DNA of 64,000 nt, taken from NCBI GenBank assembly GCA_016648135.1, contig JADDOH010001545.1, positions 186,001 through 250,000 of the forward strand. Direction: 5' to 3'. Below are positions 22,143 through 31,703 of the stretch, one piece after another (the first letter of the stretch is position 1; each line of letters opens with the position of its first letter). Under the pieces are notes generated by a model. The model had not been told where the DNA came from. It saw nothing but the letters and a program-made list of their open reading frames with translations, and made no database searches. A program made the translations under genes and the position numbers. The DNA comes from Agrypnia vestita (taxonomy: Eukaryota; Arthropoda; Insecta; Trichoptera; Phryganeidae).

Positions 22143-22899
22143 TAGTGATGGGCAAAACTTATTTTAATAGTGATTGTGTAACCGTGGTTTAAGATTTGTA
22201 TTAGCAAAGGGAAAAACTTCATTTCAAAATGAAGACTACAACACACACACGTTCACCAGTTTGAAGACTACAAAGTGTACACTACAATTGTAGTAAAAAC
22301 TACTTGAAGTGAAGTAATTGTAGTACTACGAAATGAAGTGAAGTAAGTGAAGTGAAGTAATTGAAGTGAAGTAATTGAAGTGAAGTAATTGAAGTGAAGT
22401 AATTGAAGTGAAGTAAATGAAGTGAAGTAATTGTAATAAAAATGAAGTGAAGTAATGAAATGAAGTAATAGTAAATTTTTAAGTGAAGTATTTTTTCCCA
22501 AATAAAAATTTGGCGAGCTAAAAAAAAAAAGGTCGCCAGCCAGATTTCTTCATTCGATTCCAAAAAATTTTCAAACCATGGGGGGGGGGGTTGTTACAGT
22601 TTCCAGAGATTTCTTCGTTTACCTACATCAACTTCCCAAAACATGAGGGGGAGGTTATTACAGATTCCAAAAATTTCACGTAAAAAATACACTATTTTAA
22701 ATGTGTTTCTCATACTTTCGATAACTTTGAAATGTATGTACTTTGTAGTGTTCGCTTTGAAATGAAGTGTACTATTTGAAGTTTATACTTTCAATAACTT
22801 TGGTGTTTGTAGTGTGCACTACACATCAAAATGTGCGAAGTGTGCACTTCAATGTAGTGTAGTACTACATTGTAGTAGTGAGTACAGAGCGGACCCATC
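22143..22899. mobile_element. Probable non-autonomous hAT-like element with simple repeats
   Basis: Starts TAGTGATGGGCAAAACT and ends with ...GGACCCATCG, giving short inverted GATGGG words as in many hAT-type MITEs. The interior is full of ACTACA/ACTTCA words, arranged in opposite orientation near the two ends (CACTACAATTGTAGT at about 22281; CTACATTGTAGTAGT at about 22866). No TSD recognised, and its right edge abuts MITE X copy 2. Moderate confidence. Confidence 0.4.
22310..22460. repeat. Short tandem array, GAAGTGAAGTAATT unit
   Basis: About nine imperfect copies of GAAGTGAAGTAATT (14 bp) and shorter derivatives lie head to tail. All reading frames are repetitive, so apparent ORFs on the minus strand across this array are artefacts. 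Confidence 0.85.
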
Positions 22900-23038
22900 G
22901 TGCAAGCCGTGCATACGACGCACATCGTTTTGTTGTGTTGGTGTTTATCCCCGTAAACACCAACACAATGAACAATGCACCTCGTATGCACAACTTACAC
23001 ATACTAATTCGATTGTCTTTCTTAAATGAAAAGAGGTG
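22897..23038. mobile_element. MITE X copy 2 (left end truncated)
   Basis: Contains GCAAGCCGTGCATACGACGC, then TTTGTTGTGTTGGTGTTTAT, the inverted GTAAACACCAACACAA, and the full right end ...GATTGTCTTTCTTAAATG followed by AAAAGAGGTG and TA. The outer ~30 bp of the left arm is missing. Confidence 0.75.
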
Positions 23039-23272
23039 TACCACTCATTGATACAATTAAATATTGACCACACACATAATAACGGTTTAACCTATGAATA
23101 CGAGGATTGATCAAAAAGTATAGCGAATTTTGAATTTCGGCGGGATACGTATATTCGACTTTTTTGTGGCATTATGTTTGTACTCTTGTCTCTCACTTAT
23201 GCCGACAAGTTCGTTCATTTTGAATGTTCAGTTAATTTTTGGCTCGTCTTCGATTTTTGCCTATTCCAAAAA

Positions 23273-24776
23273 ATGAATCAAAGAATGTGTATCAAATTTG
23301 GTGTGAAAAACAAAATTAAATGCGTGAACGCATTTCAAATGTTGACTGTGGCATATGGTGAAGCTACCTGGGACCGAAGCAACGTTTATCAGTGGTACAA
23401 AATGTTCTCAGAGGGCCGAGAAGATGTGAACGACGAAGAGCGTGCCGGACCCACGAGCACGTCAACAACAAACGAAAACATTGATGAAGTGAAGAAAATA
23501 GTATTGGCCAATCATCGAATCACCTTTAGAGAAGTAGCTGAGGACCTAAACATATCGATTGGCTCTGCCGTTCGATTTTTACCAATGATTTGGGCATGAG
23601 ACAGGTCGCCGCAAAATTCGTACCAAAATTGCTCAATTTCGACAAAAAACAGCATCGCATTAACACTGCTAAGGAGCTGTTGGACTCTGTCTGTTACGAC
23701 CCAAATTGCTCCAGAGGGTCATAACTGGTGACGAATCATGAGTTTATGGTTATGACGTAGAAACCAAAGCTCAATCCCAATGGAAGCTGCCACACGAGCC
23801 AAGACCGAAAAAAAGTGCCAAGTTCAGTCGAATGTGAAGGTTTTGCTTACAGTTTTCTTCGACTGCAGGGGCGTGATGCATCATGAGTTCTTGCCACATG
23901 GTAGATCCGTCAATAAGGAATATTACCTGCAAGTTATGCGCAATTCGCGCGAAGCAATCCGCCAAAAACGACCGGATTTGTGGAAGAAAAAAAATTGGCT
24001 TTTGCATCGTGGTAACGCAAAAACAACACACTAGAGTGGCACCAGTACAAATTGGCATGCGAGGGAGAGTGTCCCTGTTACGTCACGAAACAGAAGTAGT
24101 CAGGGTGTAAATTTATTACACAATACATAATATACAAAGTGTCCGGTACATTGACAAATATATTTTATGATATTATAATAGAAATTTGGTCAGGCAACAC
24201 TAAAGAAACAAACCAGTAATTGCGGCTGCTCTATCTAGAGTCCTGTCAAACGGTAATATTGGTCCATTGTTTGCTTTTTCAGTTTCGCAAAACTTTAAAA
24301 CTACTTTGCAAAACAAAACTTGCACCACCTGCTAGGTGTTGCAAGTTTTGGACATAATTCAGTGTATATTGGAAATCAAGATGTCACAGCTCACGCGCAA
24401 ATACGAGATTGAACTGAATGATAGGGCGAGGGGTTACCGCCGGGTGCGGGCGGGGCGGGTTTTAGTTCCAAAGTCGCCGCACGCCAATTTACGTTGGTTA
24501 AGCTCTAATAGTGCTGCAGCCACCGTATTCCCCAGATCTGGCCCCCTGTGACTTTTTCTTTTTCCCGAAACTGAAGAGGCCCATGAAGGGACGACGCTAC
24601 GCTACGATTGAGGAGATAAAGCCTGCATCGAAGGAGGAGCTGAACAGGATCACAAAAAATGATTTTTTAAGTGCTTTGAGGATTGGAAAAAACGTTGGCA
24701 CAAGTTATTGAAAAAACGTTGGGATTACTTTGAAGGAGACAAAATAGATATTCATGAATATATAAATAATTTTTGA
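23273..24776 (+). pseudogene. mariner transposase, broken and split
   Basis: The N-terminal part (MNQRMCIKFGVKNKIKCVNA, 23273-23599) holds the first helix-turn-helix and SNVYQWYKMFSEGRE. A frameshift leads into GMRRVAAKFVPKLLNFDQKQ and VITGDES (first catalytic aspartate, stop nearby). SNVKVLLTVFFDCRGVMHHE (23780-24034) continues; the HDNA motif reads RGNA, so the second aspartate is gone. The frame is then split by the inserted TIR element at 24031-24507 and resumes LQPPYSPDLAPCDFFFFPKL (24511 on; third aspartate present), ending near KRWHK-like and YFEGDKIDIHEY. The stretch between HDN and LQPPYSPD is lost at the insertion site. Non-functional. Confidence 0.85.
24031..24507 (-). mobile_element. 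HTH-bearing TIR element, copy 1 (nested in mariner)
   Basis: Inverted ends TAGAGTGGCACCAGTACAAA, continuing TTGGCATGCGAG, and, inverted from the right, TAGAGCTTAACCAACGTAAA, continuing TTGGCGTGCGGC. Copies at 31704-32128 and 41403-41763 share the GCGGGCGGGGCGGGTTTTAG segment and the AATATACACTGAATTAT leader. The element sits inside the mariner transposase gene, so it moved in after the mariner. Its minus strand carries the decayed short transposase-head ORF described for copy 2. Confidence 0.7.
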
Positions 24777-24817
24777 AAAAACACGAAATTCGTGATACCT
24801 TTTGAACAGACATCAAA

Positions 24818-25129
24818 TATACGGGGCTTGCAGTTGCATATTGGGGAGAACAAGTAGCATGAATTTTTCTAAGCATATTTTTTTATTTATGTACTTAATT
24901 AAGACTGGACATCTGTTTCACAAACCATCGGATCTGTCAAATTACATCAATAGATCATGCTCTTTCAAGCCACGCGCGAGATGCCATCTAAGCGTAAATC
25001 GAATAAAAATTACACTTTCATCACATATTTATGGTATGCGTTGCTAAAACAGTAAGGTTTTGATGAAAGAGATGGTCATATATTCTTCGATTTCGTCGGC
25101 GTCAGGCGTCTTCGCAGAACTACTACATC
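24818..25129. other. Spacer
   Basis: Includes a slightly GC-richer patch at 24920-24990 (AAACCATCGGATCTGTCAAA, CACGCGCGAGATGCC). No gene recognised. Confidence 0.4.
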
Positions 25130-25135
25130 TGTCAA

Positions 25136-25450
25136 AATATTTACTTATTTTAACTTTTGACAAATCATCTTATATTATTTGAGTCGAATTATTATTTTCC
25201 CTAAATAATTTAAGAATCATATTATTAATTCTGAACTCCTTTTTAAATCAATGCATATCGTAATATGACAATCACAAAACAATTACGCCCACGCGCATAC
25301 CATGTAGGTCAAAATGTTTATTATTTTTACTTTCGACAAGTTCTCGTATTTTATTTATGTCGAATTATTACTTACTGTGTAGAATTTAAAAAACATAATA
25401 ATAATTCTGAATTACTTTTCAAATCATAATGAATACCGTAATATTAACGT
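25136..25450. repeat. Imperfect tandem duplication, ~180-bp unit
   Basis: The order CAAAATATTTACTTATTTTA, TCGAATTATTATTTTCC, AATTCTGAACTCCTTTTTAA, CATATCGTAATAT recurs as CAAAATGTTTATTATTTTTA, TCGAATTATTACTTACT, AATTCTGAATTACTTTTCAA, AATACCGTAATAT about 180 bp later. Confidence 0.7.
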
Positions 25451-25754
25451 AATATTACCGTAATGAAAAACAATACATTATAGATGGCAAGGTGCTTGCG
25501 CACGGCACATACAGTATTTTGGCTCATATGGAATCTTGTATTGAAGCTGAATTAATAGGTACCATTAGTACTTGTAGAATGAAATAATGATGCGTGTTCA
25601 AAGCTAAAAGGGATGGAACCGTTCCTCTAATGCATAAAAAAATTGCTTTTGAGCGTATAATATAATAATAATAATTCATATAAATGTCAAATTTGGCGTA
25701 GAAGTACGATTAATAGTGAAATAAATGACAAGGCATATTTGGCTATATAAACAC

Positions 25755-26143
25755 GTCCAGCCTCTGCCACGGCCATCAGCATTCGGATTTACATGGATGT
25801 CATTTTTCAGACTTTAGAATTTTTATTTGAAATAAAAATTAATGTGTTTTTAATAAAAAAATGGAGCTTTTTAATAGTGAATGAAGGGTGGATATAAATA
25901 CAACATATCATTTAAAATATGAATAAAAAGCGTTTGAAAATCATCAAAAAACGTAAAAATTTCTTGCAAATTTAAAAATCTATAACATTATTAATATTGA
26001 ATATTTCTTAATTCTCTTAATACAACAAGCTAGATAATTAAGTAAACTTTATACATATGAAAAAATATATTATGCGTACATATAAATATAAATGAAATCT
26101 TCATTTTCCCTAGAACATTAAAACTATTTTTTTGGCCGCAGTC
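25755..26143. repeat. Left arm of a long inverted repeat
   Basis: About 390 bp that recur in reverse orientation at 26592-27010. Shared words in order include TTTAGAATTTTTATTT, TTTTTTAATAGTGAATGAAG-like, CATATCATTTAAAAT, TTGAATATTTCTTAATT, AGATAATTAAGTAAACTTTA and AACATTAAAACTATTTTTTT. Outer end about CGTCCAGCCTCTGCC. Confidence 0.75.
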
Positions 26144-26150
26144 TATCGAT

Positions 26151-26423
26151 TTATGCTTCTATTTTATCCAATGAATTAAAAATGGATAGTTTAGCAATCG
26201 CATCCTGCGTGCCTCTATTTTTCATAAAGCCGAACTGGTTCTCATTAATAATATTATTACAATTTAAAAATTTATTCATCCTCTTTTTAACAACTTTTTC
26301 GAAAACTTTTGATGCATTTGAGATTACTGAGATAGGGCAGTAGTTAGTAATGTCCTCAGAGTTAAATATTGTCGTTATTATGGCTCGTTTATATGTGGAA
26401 GGGAAGGTTCCAGTTTGTAAATT
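26151..26423 (-). pseudogene. LINE reverse-transcriptase fragment in the loop
   Basis: An uninterrupted 91-codon minus-strand frame reads NLQTGTFPSTYKRAIITTIF, ITNYCPISVISNASKVFEKV and NENQFGFMKNRGTQDAIAKL. This is the start of a non-LTR (Jockey/CR1-like) reverse transcriptase: G-x-FP-x-x-x-K, NY-x-PIS-x-x-S-x-x-SK-x-FE-K, and QFGF-(R)-x-x-R-x-T-x-DAI. The YADD catalytic part is absent. It lies exactly between the two inverted arms. Confidence 0.85.
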
Positions 26424-26591
26424 TTTATTTATTTATTAATGTGGGTTTTTATTATTCATTTATATCAAAATTTATATGATAGATTGCAATTTTTTTAGGG
26501 CGATAACTTAGATAGAACCTTTGTCCTTATATAAAAGTAATAAACTTTTCTTATTTACAATAAATAAGTAAAATATAAGCATTAATCCACA

Positions 26592-27010
26592 GGCCGCGGC
26601 AAAAAAAACGTTTTTAATGTTCCCGGGCGTAGAGTGGTTCGTTTAAAATTTCTATGTAAGTATAATATGTTTTTTTATATATACAAAGTTAACTTAATTA
26701 TCTAGAATCCGTACATAGGAAATTAAGAAATATTCAATATTAAAAAAAGATATAATTTTTCAAACATGCTTAAATATTTACGATTTTTGGTCATTTTCAA
26801 ATGTTGTTTATTCATATAAAAAGATGATTTTAAATGATATATTGTATCTATATTCGCACTTTGAGTCTTCATTCACTATTAAAAAACTAAATTTTTTTAT
26901 AAAAATCACGTTAATTATTATTTAAAAATAAAAGTTCTAAAGTGTGAAATGTGACAAGAAATAGCGCAGTTTTGAATCAGGTGCCGCGTGCCATGCGGGA
27001 GAGGCGGACG
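26592..27010. repeat. Right arm of the long inverted repeat
   Basis: Reverse-complement counterpart of 25755-26143, starting at GGCCGCGGCAAAAAAAACG and ending near CATGCGGGAGAGGCGGACG. Identity by eye is roughly three quarters with indels. Confidence 0.75.
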
Positions 27011-27780
27011 TTTCTCTGTAGTCCATACACTTTTTCATAAAAAAATCACTTTAAAACGTGTTTTTATGCCAAATTTGACATTAGTTCAAAATAATACCAT
27101 GTTATATATTCGACAGCAATCTATTTGTCGCAGATAATGAGGTTTTTTTTTAACTAGTTTAATATTATTTTGCTTTTCTACTGATAAACTTACATTGAAC
27201 TTACGTCAGATTGTAACACATAAATTATTGGAGAAATATAAATACGCTTTTGTAAATTCTAGACTTAAAACATTTAAAATTCTAATAATAGTGCGCGAGC
27301 ATGACTTGCGTTCCCACATATTTTAAAAGTCGGTACTCCGTATGGTTGTCTCATTTCCTCGCAACCTTTCTGTCTTCCAATGACATGTAAATAATAAGCT
27401 CGTGCAAGGTTTATCTGATATGACGTTTGTTCATGTCTCGATCTTGTATTGAAGTAGCATGATTTATCGATGCATATCGTCACTTTTGACAGCTGGAAAA
27501 TTGTATGTCCCGCCTTAACACAATGCATTCCGGTAAGAAATTTAATCTTTTTATCGTAATTATAAACTCATTTAAAATTTTTTCGATACTCCTTATATTC
27601 ATATGATATAAAGTAAAGACACTACCTGAATTAGTTGATATTATATTTGTTTCACTTATGGAACTATATATTCGTTCATCTATATTTTTGTTATTAAAGA
27701 GTTAAGGGTGTTATTACGGTCGTTAGACAATAAATTAAATTGTAAATAATTGCGGATATTTTATACGAACCATAAGTTTT
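27011..27780. other. Spacer, no gene recognised
   Basis: AT-rich. A patch at 27290-27500 is nearer 40% GC but shows no convincing protein or repeat. Confidence 0.45.
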
Positions 27781-27840
27781 CCGAAAAACGATTCTCAACG
27801 TTTCGTTGAATGCTTGTTCAACATCATCAGAATGACAACC
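27781..27840 (-). repeat. Penelope-tail-like hairpin motif (weak)
   Basis: On the minus strand: CATTCTGATGA, then TGTTGAA-CAAGCA-TTCAAC hairpin, then GAAACGTTGAGAATCG. The order CTGATGA, stem, GAAAC repeats the hammerhead-core layout of the element at 16503-16550, but a good stem I and a permitted cleavage base were not found. Probably a relative with a decayed or different fold. Confidence 0.3.
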
Positions 27841-28228
27841 TTTACGCGCGGAGGTAGAGGGCGTACTGATTACTACTTTTGAGGCCGCAAATTATATGCA
27901 CTTTGTTGTGGAGTATTCACTTCTTCTACAATAGAGATACCCAGTGTGCAATATGTACTATTTACGTCGGCACACTTTACTCTCAAGGGTTGAATCAATG
28001 TCGTAAGAACAGGGCGCCAAATACATGATAGTTTGTAACTGTCATCCCTATTGAAATTGGAATGTTAGTATATTTCAATGGACTCCCTCACTAATCTGGG
28101 TATAAGGTACGGTTCTGTTGATTTTTGTCTTGTCAAATCTGATGAAGTGACAGAGATTCCCTTTCCACGCTGTGTATTTGTGACTGTAATCTCTCATTAT
28201 TGTTGCCTGGGCATACGTTTATTTATTA

Positions 28229-28504
28229 TTATCTAAATATTCTTCTAATTTTTTTGAGTAGTGACTTTTGTTTATAATAATTGTCTCTTGTAGATTGATA
28301 ATTTTTTTTTGGAGTATTTTTTTTTGATTTTGTCTTCAAGCCTACTAATATTTTGCTCCAAAAGCGGAAAAAATTTATTTTGGAGTCCTTCACTGAGGTT
28401 ATCTTATTGATATATTCTTTTATATCTTTCAAAATGTCACTGACCTCCATTTTATTTTTAATCACACCCAACTGGGCGTCACTCCACTTAAGATTGGAAC
28501 TCAC
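28229..28504 (-). CDS. Hypothetical 91-codon lysine-rich ORF
   Basis: Minus-strand ORF beginning MSSNLKWSDAQLGVIKNKME and ending in a basic stretch. Lysine-rich and possibly helical (DILKDIKEYINKITSVKDSK). It lies on the same strand as, and ~0.4 kb upstream of, the hairpin at 27781-27840, so it could be a piece of the same retroelement, but no known domain is visible. May be chance in AT-rich DNA. Confidence 0.25.
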   Translation of the reverse strand: MSSNLKWSDAQLGVIKNKMEVSDILKDIKEYINKITSVKDSKINFFRFWSKILVGLKTKSKKNTPKKNYQSTRDNYYKQKSLLKKIRRIFR

Positions 28505-28559
28505 TCAGTTCACTGATTCAAATGATGTTTTTATATACTAAATATTTGATACTCGGTGG

Positions 28560-29077
28560 AGCTCACACAACACATCCGTTCATGGAGAAATTCCGAGCGG
28601 TTATGTAATTTATATATATAACGTATATTTTGAAAAGAAACCAAAATAAGATATATATCTCGAACTTTTCCTATTACAATAATTAACATATTATTCAGAT
28701 TTTAATATTTCATAATATTCTGCCAGATAAATATTTAATTTCGATTTTTTTTCTTCCAAATATACGTTTAAATAAAATTCATGCTTCTTGTTCTCACTGC
28801 ACGCCCCTGCATTTCATTTGAAATATGTATTCACCCACATAAAGAAAGTTGTTGTTTATTCATTAATAAATAACCTTTGAGTATTTATTATTGTGTATTA
28901 GGTTTCAAATATAGCAACATAACCTCTTATCTTTATCTTGGGTAATAAATTGCGCGTAAGTGGACTATTTCGATGATTTAATACATATTTGAGTATTCAG
29001 AAAAATGCGCTGCGAGTGGGTACTGGAAACTCAGGGCTGGGAATAGCGTTCAAAAGGTTAAGTACATTCTTAGAATA
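28560..29077. other. Spacer, no gene recognised
   Basis: AT-rich DNA with TATA-rich stretch at 28609-28630. Confidence 0.5.
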
Positions 29078-29079
29078 TA

Positions 29080-29274
29080 TTAGGTCCTTACATATGAAAT
29101 TGGCGTTTAGTATGGGAGGAACATAAAGCCGATTTTTTTTTATTATAATATATTTATTTAATCAAAGTATGTACCATTGCTATCTATGCACTTTTGCCAT
29201 CTCATAGGTAGTTCATTGATCCCTTTAATAAAAAATCCATTCTAATAAAAAATCAATTTTATTGATTCCCGTCC
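29080..29274 (-). mobile_element. Truncated mariner copy with self-inverted end
   Basis: Begins with the same TTAGGTCCTTACATATGAAA end as 8098-9385, flanked by TA (29078-29079), and matches it for about 165 bp down to AAAATCCATTC. It then continues into TTTTATTGATTCCCGTCCGA, the reverse complement of the next expected ~22 bp. So the copy folds back on itself rather than simply ending. Confidence 0.9.
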
Positions 29275-29440
29275 GAATTCCCGGCGAATTGCAAAAAATC
29301 CTTTGCCAATCATCAACGCAATCAGATACAATTCAAATAAAATACCATCACTAGTATTCACGGCCTTTCAGAATCTTCCGATTTGAGTTTTCTACGACCT
29401 TTCAGATCCCATTGCAGGGTGTATCAGGGTTGGTATGTTG
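29275..29440. repeat. Foldback scraps
   Basis: CCGGCGAATTGCAAAAAATC, TTGCCAATCATCAACGCAAT match the half-palindrome at 48717-48760, and TTTTCTACGACCTTTCAGAT, ATTGCAGGGT match the palindrome at 15252-15395. A composite of two families in a short span. Confidence 0.55.
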
Positions 29441-29765
29441 TATTAGAATGTGATTGAATTGTGGTGTTTTAGAAAACTGAATATTAACAATGAGAACAAA
29501 AATAAACTTATATTGATTATTGGCAGTTATATGTAAAGTTAGTTTATATATTTATTTATTGCGTCCTAGAAAATAAATACATTTCGCCATACAATTGTCA
29601 ACGATAGTGATGCCCATCCACTGCCTTCAATAAAATTGATTTAGATCAAATTAGATTCCAGCCAGATTTATTACGGATTCTAACTAGTACTATCCATACT
29701 TTTATATAATAAACCAAACCATCTTATTGGTGCTTTTTTTATTCTATCTACTACGCCACAGCCAA

Positions 29766-29868
29766 AATTACATTATTTATTGCAGGTACCCTCCTCTCAA
29801 TATCCCTCTCAGCCTTTCTATCCCTAGTAAACATACTTCCCAAATAAAAAACTTTGTTTACTCGTTTT
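29766..29868 (-). pseudogene. RTE-type LINE reverse-transcriptase fragment
   Basis: Minus-strand frame KRVNKVFYLGSMFTRDRKAE, RDIERRVPAINNV without stops. YLGSMFT-x-D-x-K-x-x-x-DI-x-RR-x-x-A is typical of the region just after the RT domain in RTE-like LINEs. Only ~34 codons survive. Confidence 0.7.
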
Positions 29869-30797
29869 AGCATTCATTGTTTTCCATTACCTCACCCTTA
29901 AGTCACTATTTTGTAATAAATTTAAAACTGTGATAAATGCGAAATGTGAAAAAACTGTGAAATTTGTGTACATATTTTGACATTTTAATATCGCATGGAA
30001 AAGTTGGCTGAAAAAGTTTATTTCGGCAAAAGATATCAAGGAGAAAAATTATGCAGCTAAAGGAACACTAATAAGATAAAACAATCGTTGTTAATTTTAT
30101 ATTATTATTATTATACTGTATTAAAGGCACAATGACGACAAACGCGCAAATTAAAAATCTTACCCAAATTATAATCTGGCATTTTTGCGATGAGATTTGA
30201 CGTTTTACGTTTGTTTTAAAGTTTTGCAATTTTGCGTTTAATTAATATATTATTTAGAAAAAAATTATTGATAACCAATTCAATGTCTAATGCCGTCAAA
30301 TAACTTTAACTGAGAGGACCGGCAAAATTCGTCTGATTTCACTTGTCTTCAATATTTGAAGTTTGAAAGTCATAGACATAACCACAGATTTGAAAAACTG
30401 ATAGACGCGTTCATATATTTTTGTCAACTATCACAATTTGCAATTAGTACGTAACGCGAGCCTCCGTAGTTCTAAATCGATGTTTGTCTTTCGTAAATAT
30501 CATTCAACGCAGTGGCAGAGGTATCAGTACCGTTATTTTGTGATAAAACTAGGTAAATTGTCGTCTCAGTACGTCTACAATTTAATTGCTTATTTTTATT
30601 TTCGTGAATTATTTTCGTGAATTTGTAAACAAACATTTTAACAGTGATACATTGGTATATCCTTAATCCGTTCCAGATCATTGGTCTTAGACCAAATAAG
30701 ACGTGTAATAAACGAATTTTATCATAACAAATATAGGGAAAATGATTAATCCGTTCCCATTAAAAAATCTATTTTTATTGACATATAAACCTAGAAA
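29869..30797. other. Spacer, no convincing gene
   Basis: AT-rich. Around 30438-30560 both strands are open for ~60 codons, without recognisable domain; ACTAG|GTAAATTG at 30549-30558 could be a donor but nothing else supports an exon. Confidence 0.4.
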
Positions 30798-31190
30798 CAT
30801 TTGCTAACGACATAGTAGTTGTAAGTGAAAATATAGAAAATAAAGAACTAAGTATAATGATAAAATAACTATATGAGGCTTCGAGCAAAGTTGGTTTTAA
30901 GATGAATATAAAGAAAACAAAAATTTTGAGTCCAGAAAACAAAATTACGAAGAACTAGAGTAGTGCATATCATGGATGGTGTAGCGAATCTAAAATGGCA
31001 ATGAGCAGGGCATGTTTCAAGGCAGGATGCTACAAGATGGACTCCCAGAGTTCTGAAGTGGAGACCTCGGAAAAATAAAAGAGGTGTCGGAAGACCTCAA
31101 AAGAGATGGGCTGATAACATAACCGCTGTGGGGGAAAATAAATGGCTACAATTAGCAAATAACAAGGAAGGATGGAAGGGTATGGAAAAG
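30798..31190 (+). pseudogene. LINE reverse-transcriptase C-terminal fragment
   Basis: TFANDIVVVSENIENKELSI is the catalytic F/Y-x-DD region with the first aspartate changed to asparagine (FAND). Then ASSKVGFKMNIKKTKIL, and after a frameshift LKWQ-stop-AGHVSRQD, WTPRVLKWRPRKNKRGVGRP and KRWADNITAVGENKWLQLAN. This order (YADD, G-x-x-N-x-x-KTK, W-x-GH-x-x-R, GRP-x-x-RW-x-D) is that of RTE/BovB-like LINEs. Inactive. Confidence 0.85.
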
Positions 31191-31193
31191 GCT

Positions 31194-31343
31194 TATATAT
31201 ATATATAGATATATATATATAGATATAGATATTATATATAAGATATATATTATATATATATATATGATATATATATACTATATTATATAATATATATATA
31301 GTATATATATAGTATATATTATATATATATATATATAGTGTGT
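31194..31343. repeat. TA/GATA microsatellite
   Basis: About 150 bp of (TA)n with GATA and AGTA interruptions immediately after the LINE fragment, possibly grown from its 3' tail. Confidence 0.9.
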
Positions 31344-31354
31344 ATTTTGACGGA

Positions 31355-31440
31355 CTGAAGAGAATCGGTGGTGGCTAGGTTGGTTTGTTTGCTGCACGTC
31401 GTTCGGGCGACCAGGGTTCGGTCCATACTCTAGCCATGTA
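31355..31440 (+). repeat. tRNA-like SINE head
   Basis: GTGGCTAGGTTGGTTTG resembles an A box and GGGTTCGGTCC a B box, about 32 nt apart, as in an RNA polymerase III promoter of a tRNA-derived SINE. It begins right after the TA microsatellite. Body and tail are not delimited. Different family from the SINE at 45.7 and 51.8 kb. Confidence 0.5.
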
Positions 31441-31703
31441 ATTTCATTTTTTAGCCTTAAATTCAGGCAAAATCATCATATTTGGATATTACTGGAACAG
31501 TAAATAGTATTCAATTGAATTTCGTGGTCTCGAATTTTCGCTACATGATTTCGCTACATGCCTCGCTAAATGTTTCCGCTACATTCGTACGATGCGCGTG
31601 CGCAACTTCTCAAACAATGAAAATTTTACCTTGAATGCGCAGAAGAAGAAAATTCAAAAAATTCCGACGGAGACAATCAGTTGGTATAAAAAATGCGTTT
31701 ATA

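Larger units (their letters stand above)
23101..24817 (+). mobile_element. Second mariner element, interrupted by a nested insertion
   Basis: Imperfect inverted ends (GATTGATCAAAAAGTATAGC at left; GATGTCTGTTCAAAAGGTAT inverted at right), flanked by TA at 23099-23100 and 24818-24819. Net length without the 477-bp insertion is about 1.24 kb, right for mariner. It belongs to a different subfamily from the element at 8098-9385. Confidence 0.88.

Noticed and set aside
22268..22563. Long minus-strand reading frames rich in HFTSFTSL repeats
   Set aside because: They lie over the GAAGTGAAGTAATT tandem array; any frame through such an array is open and repetitive.
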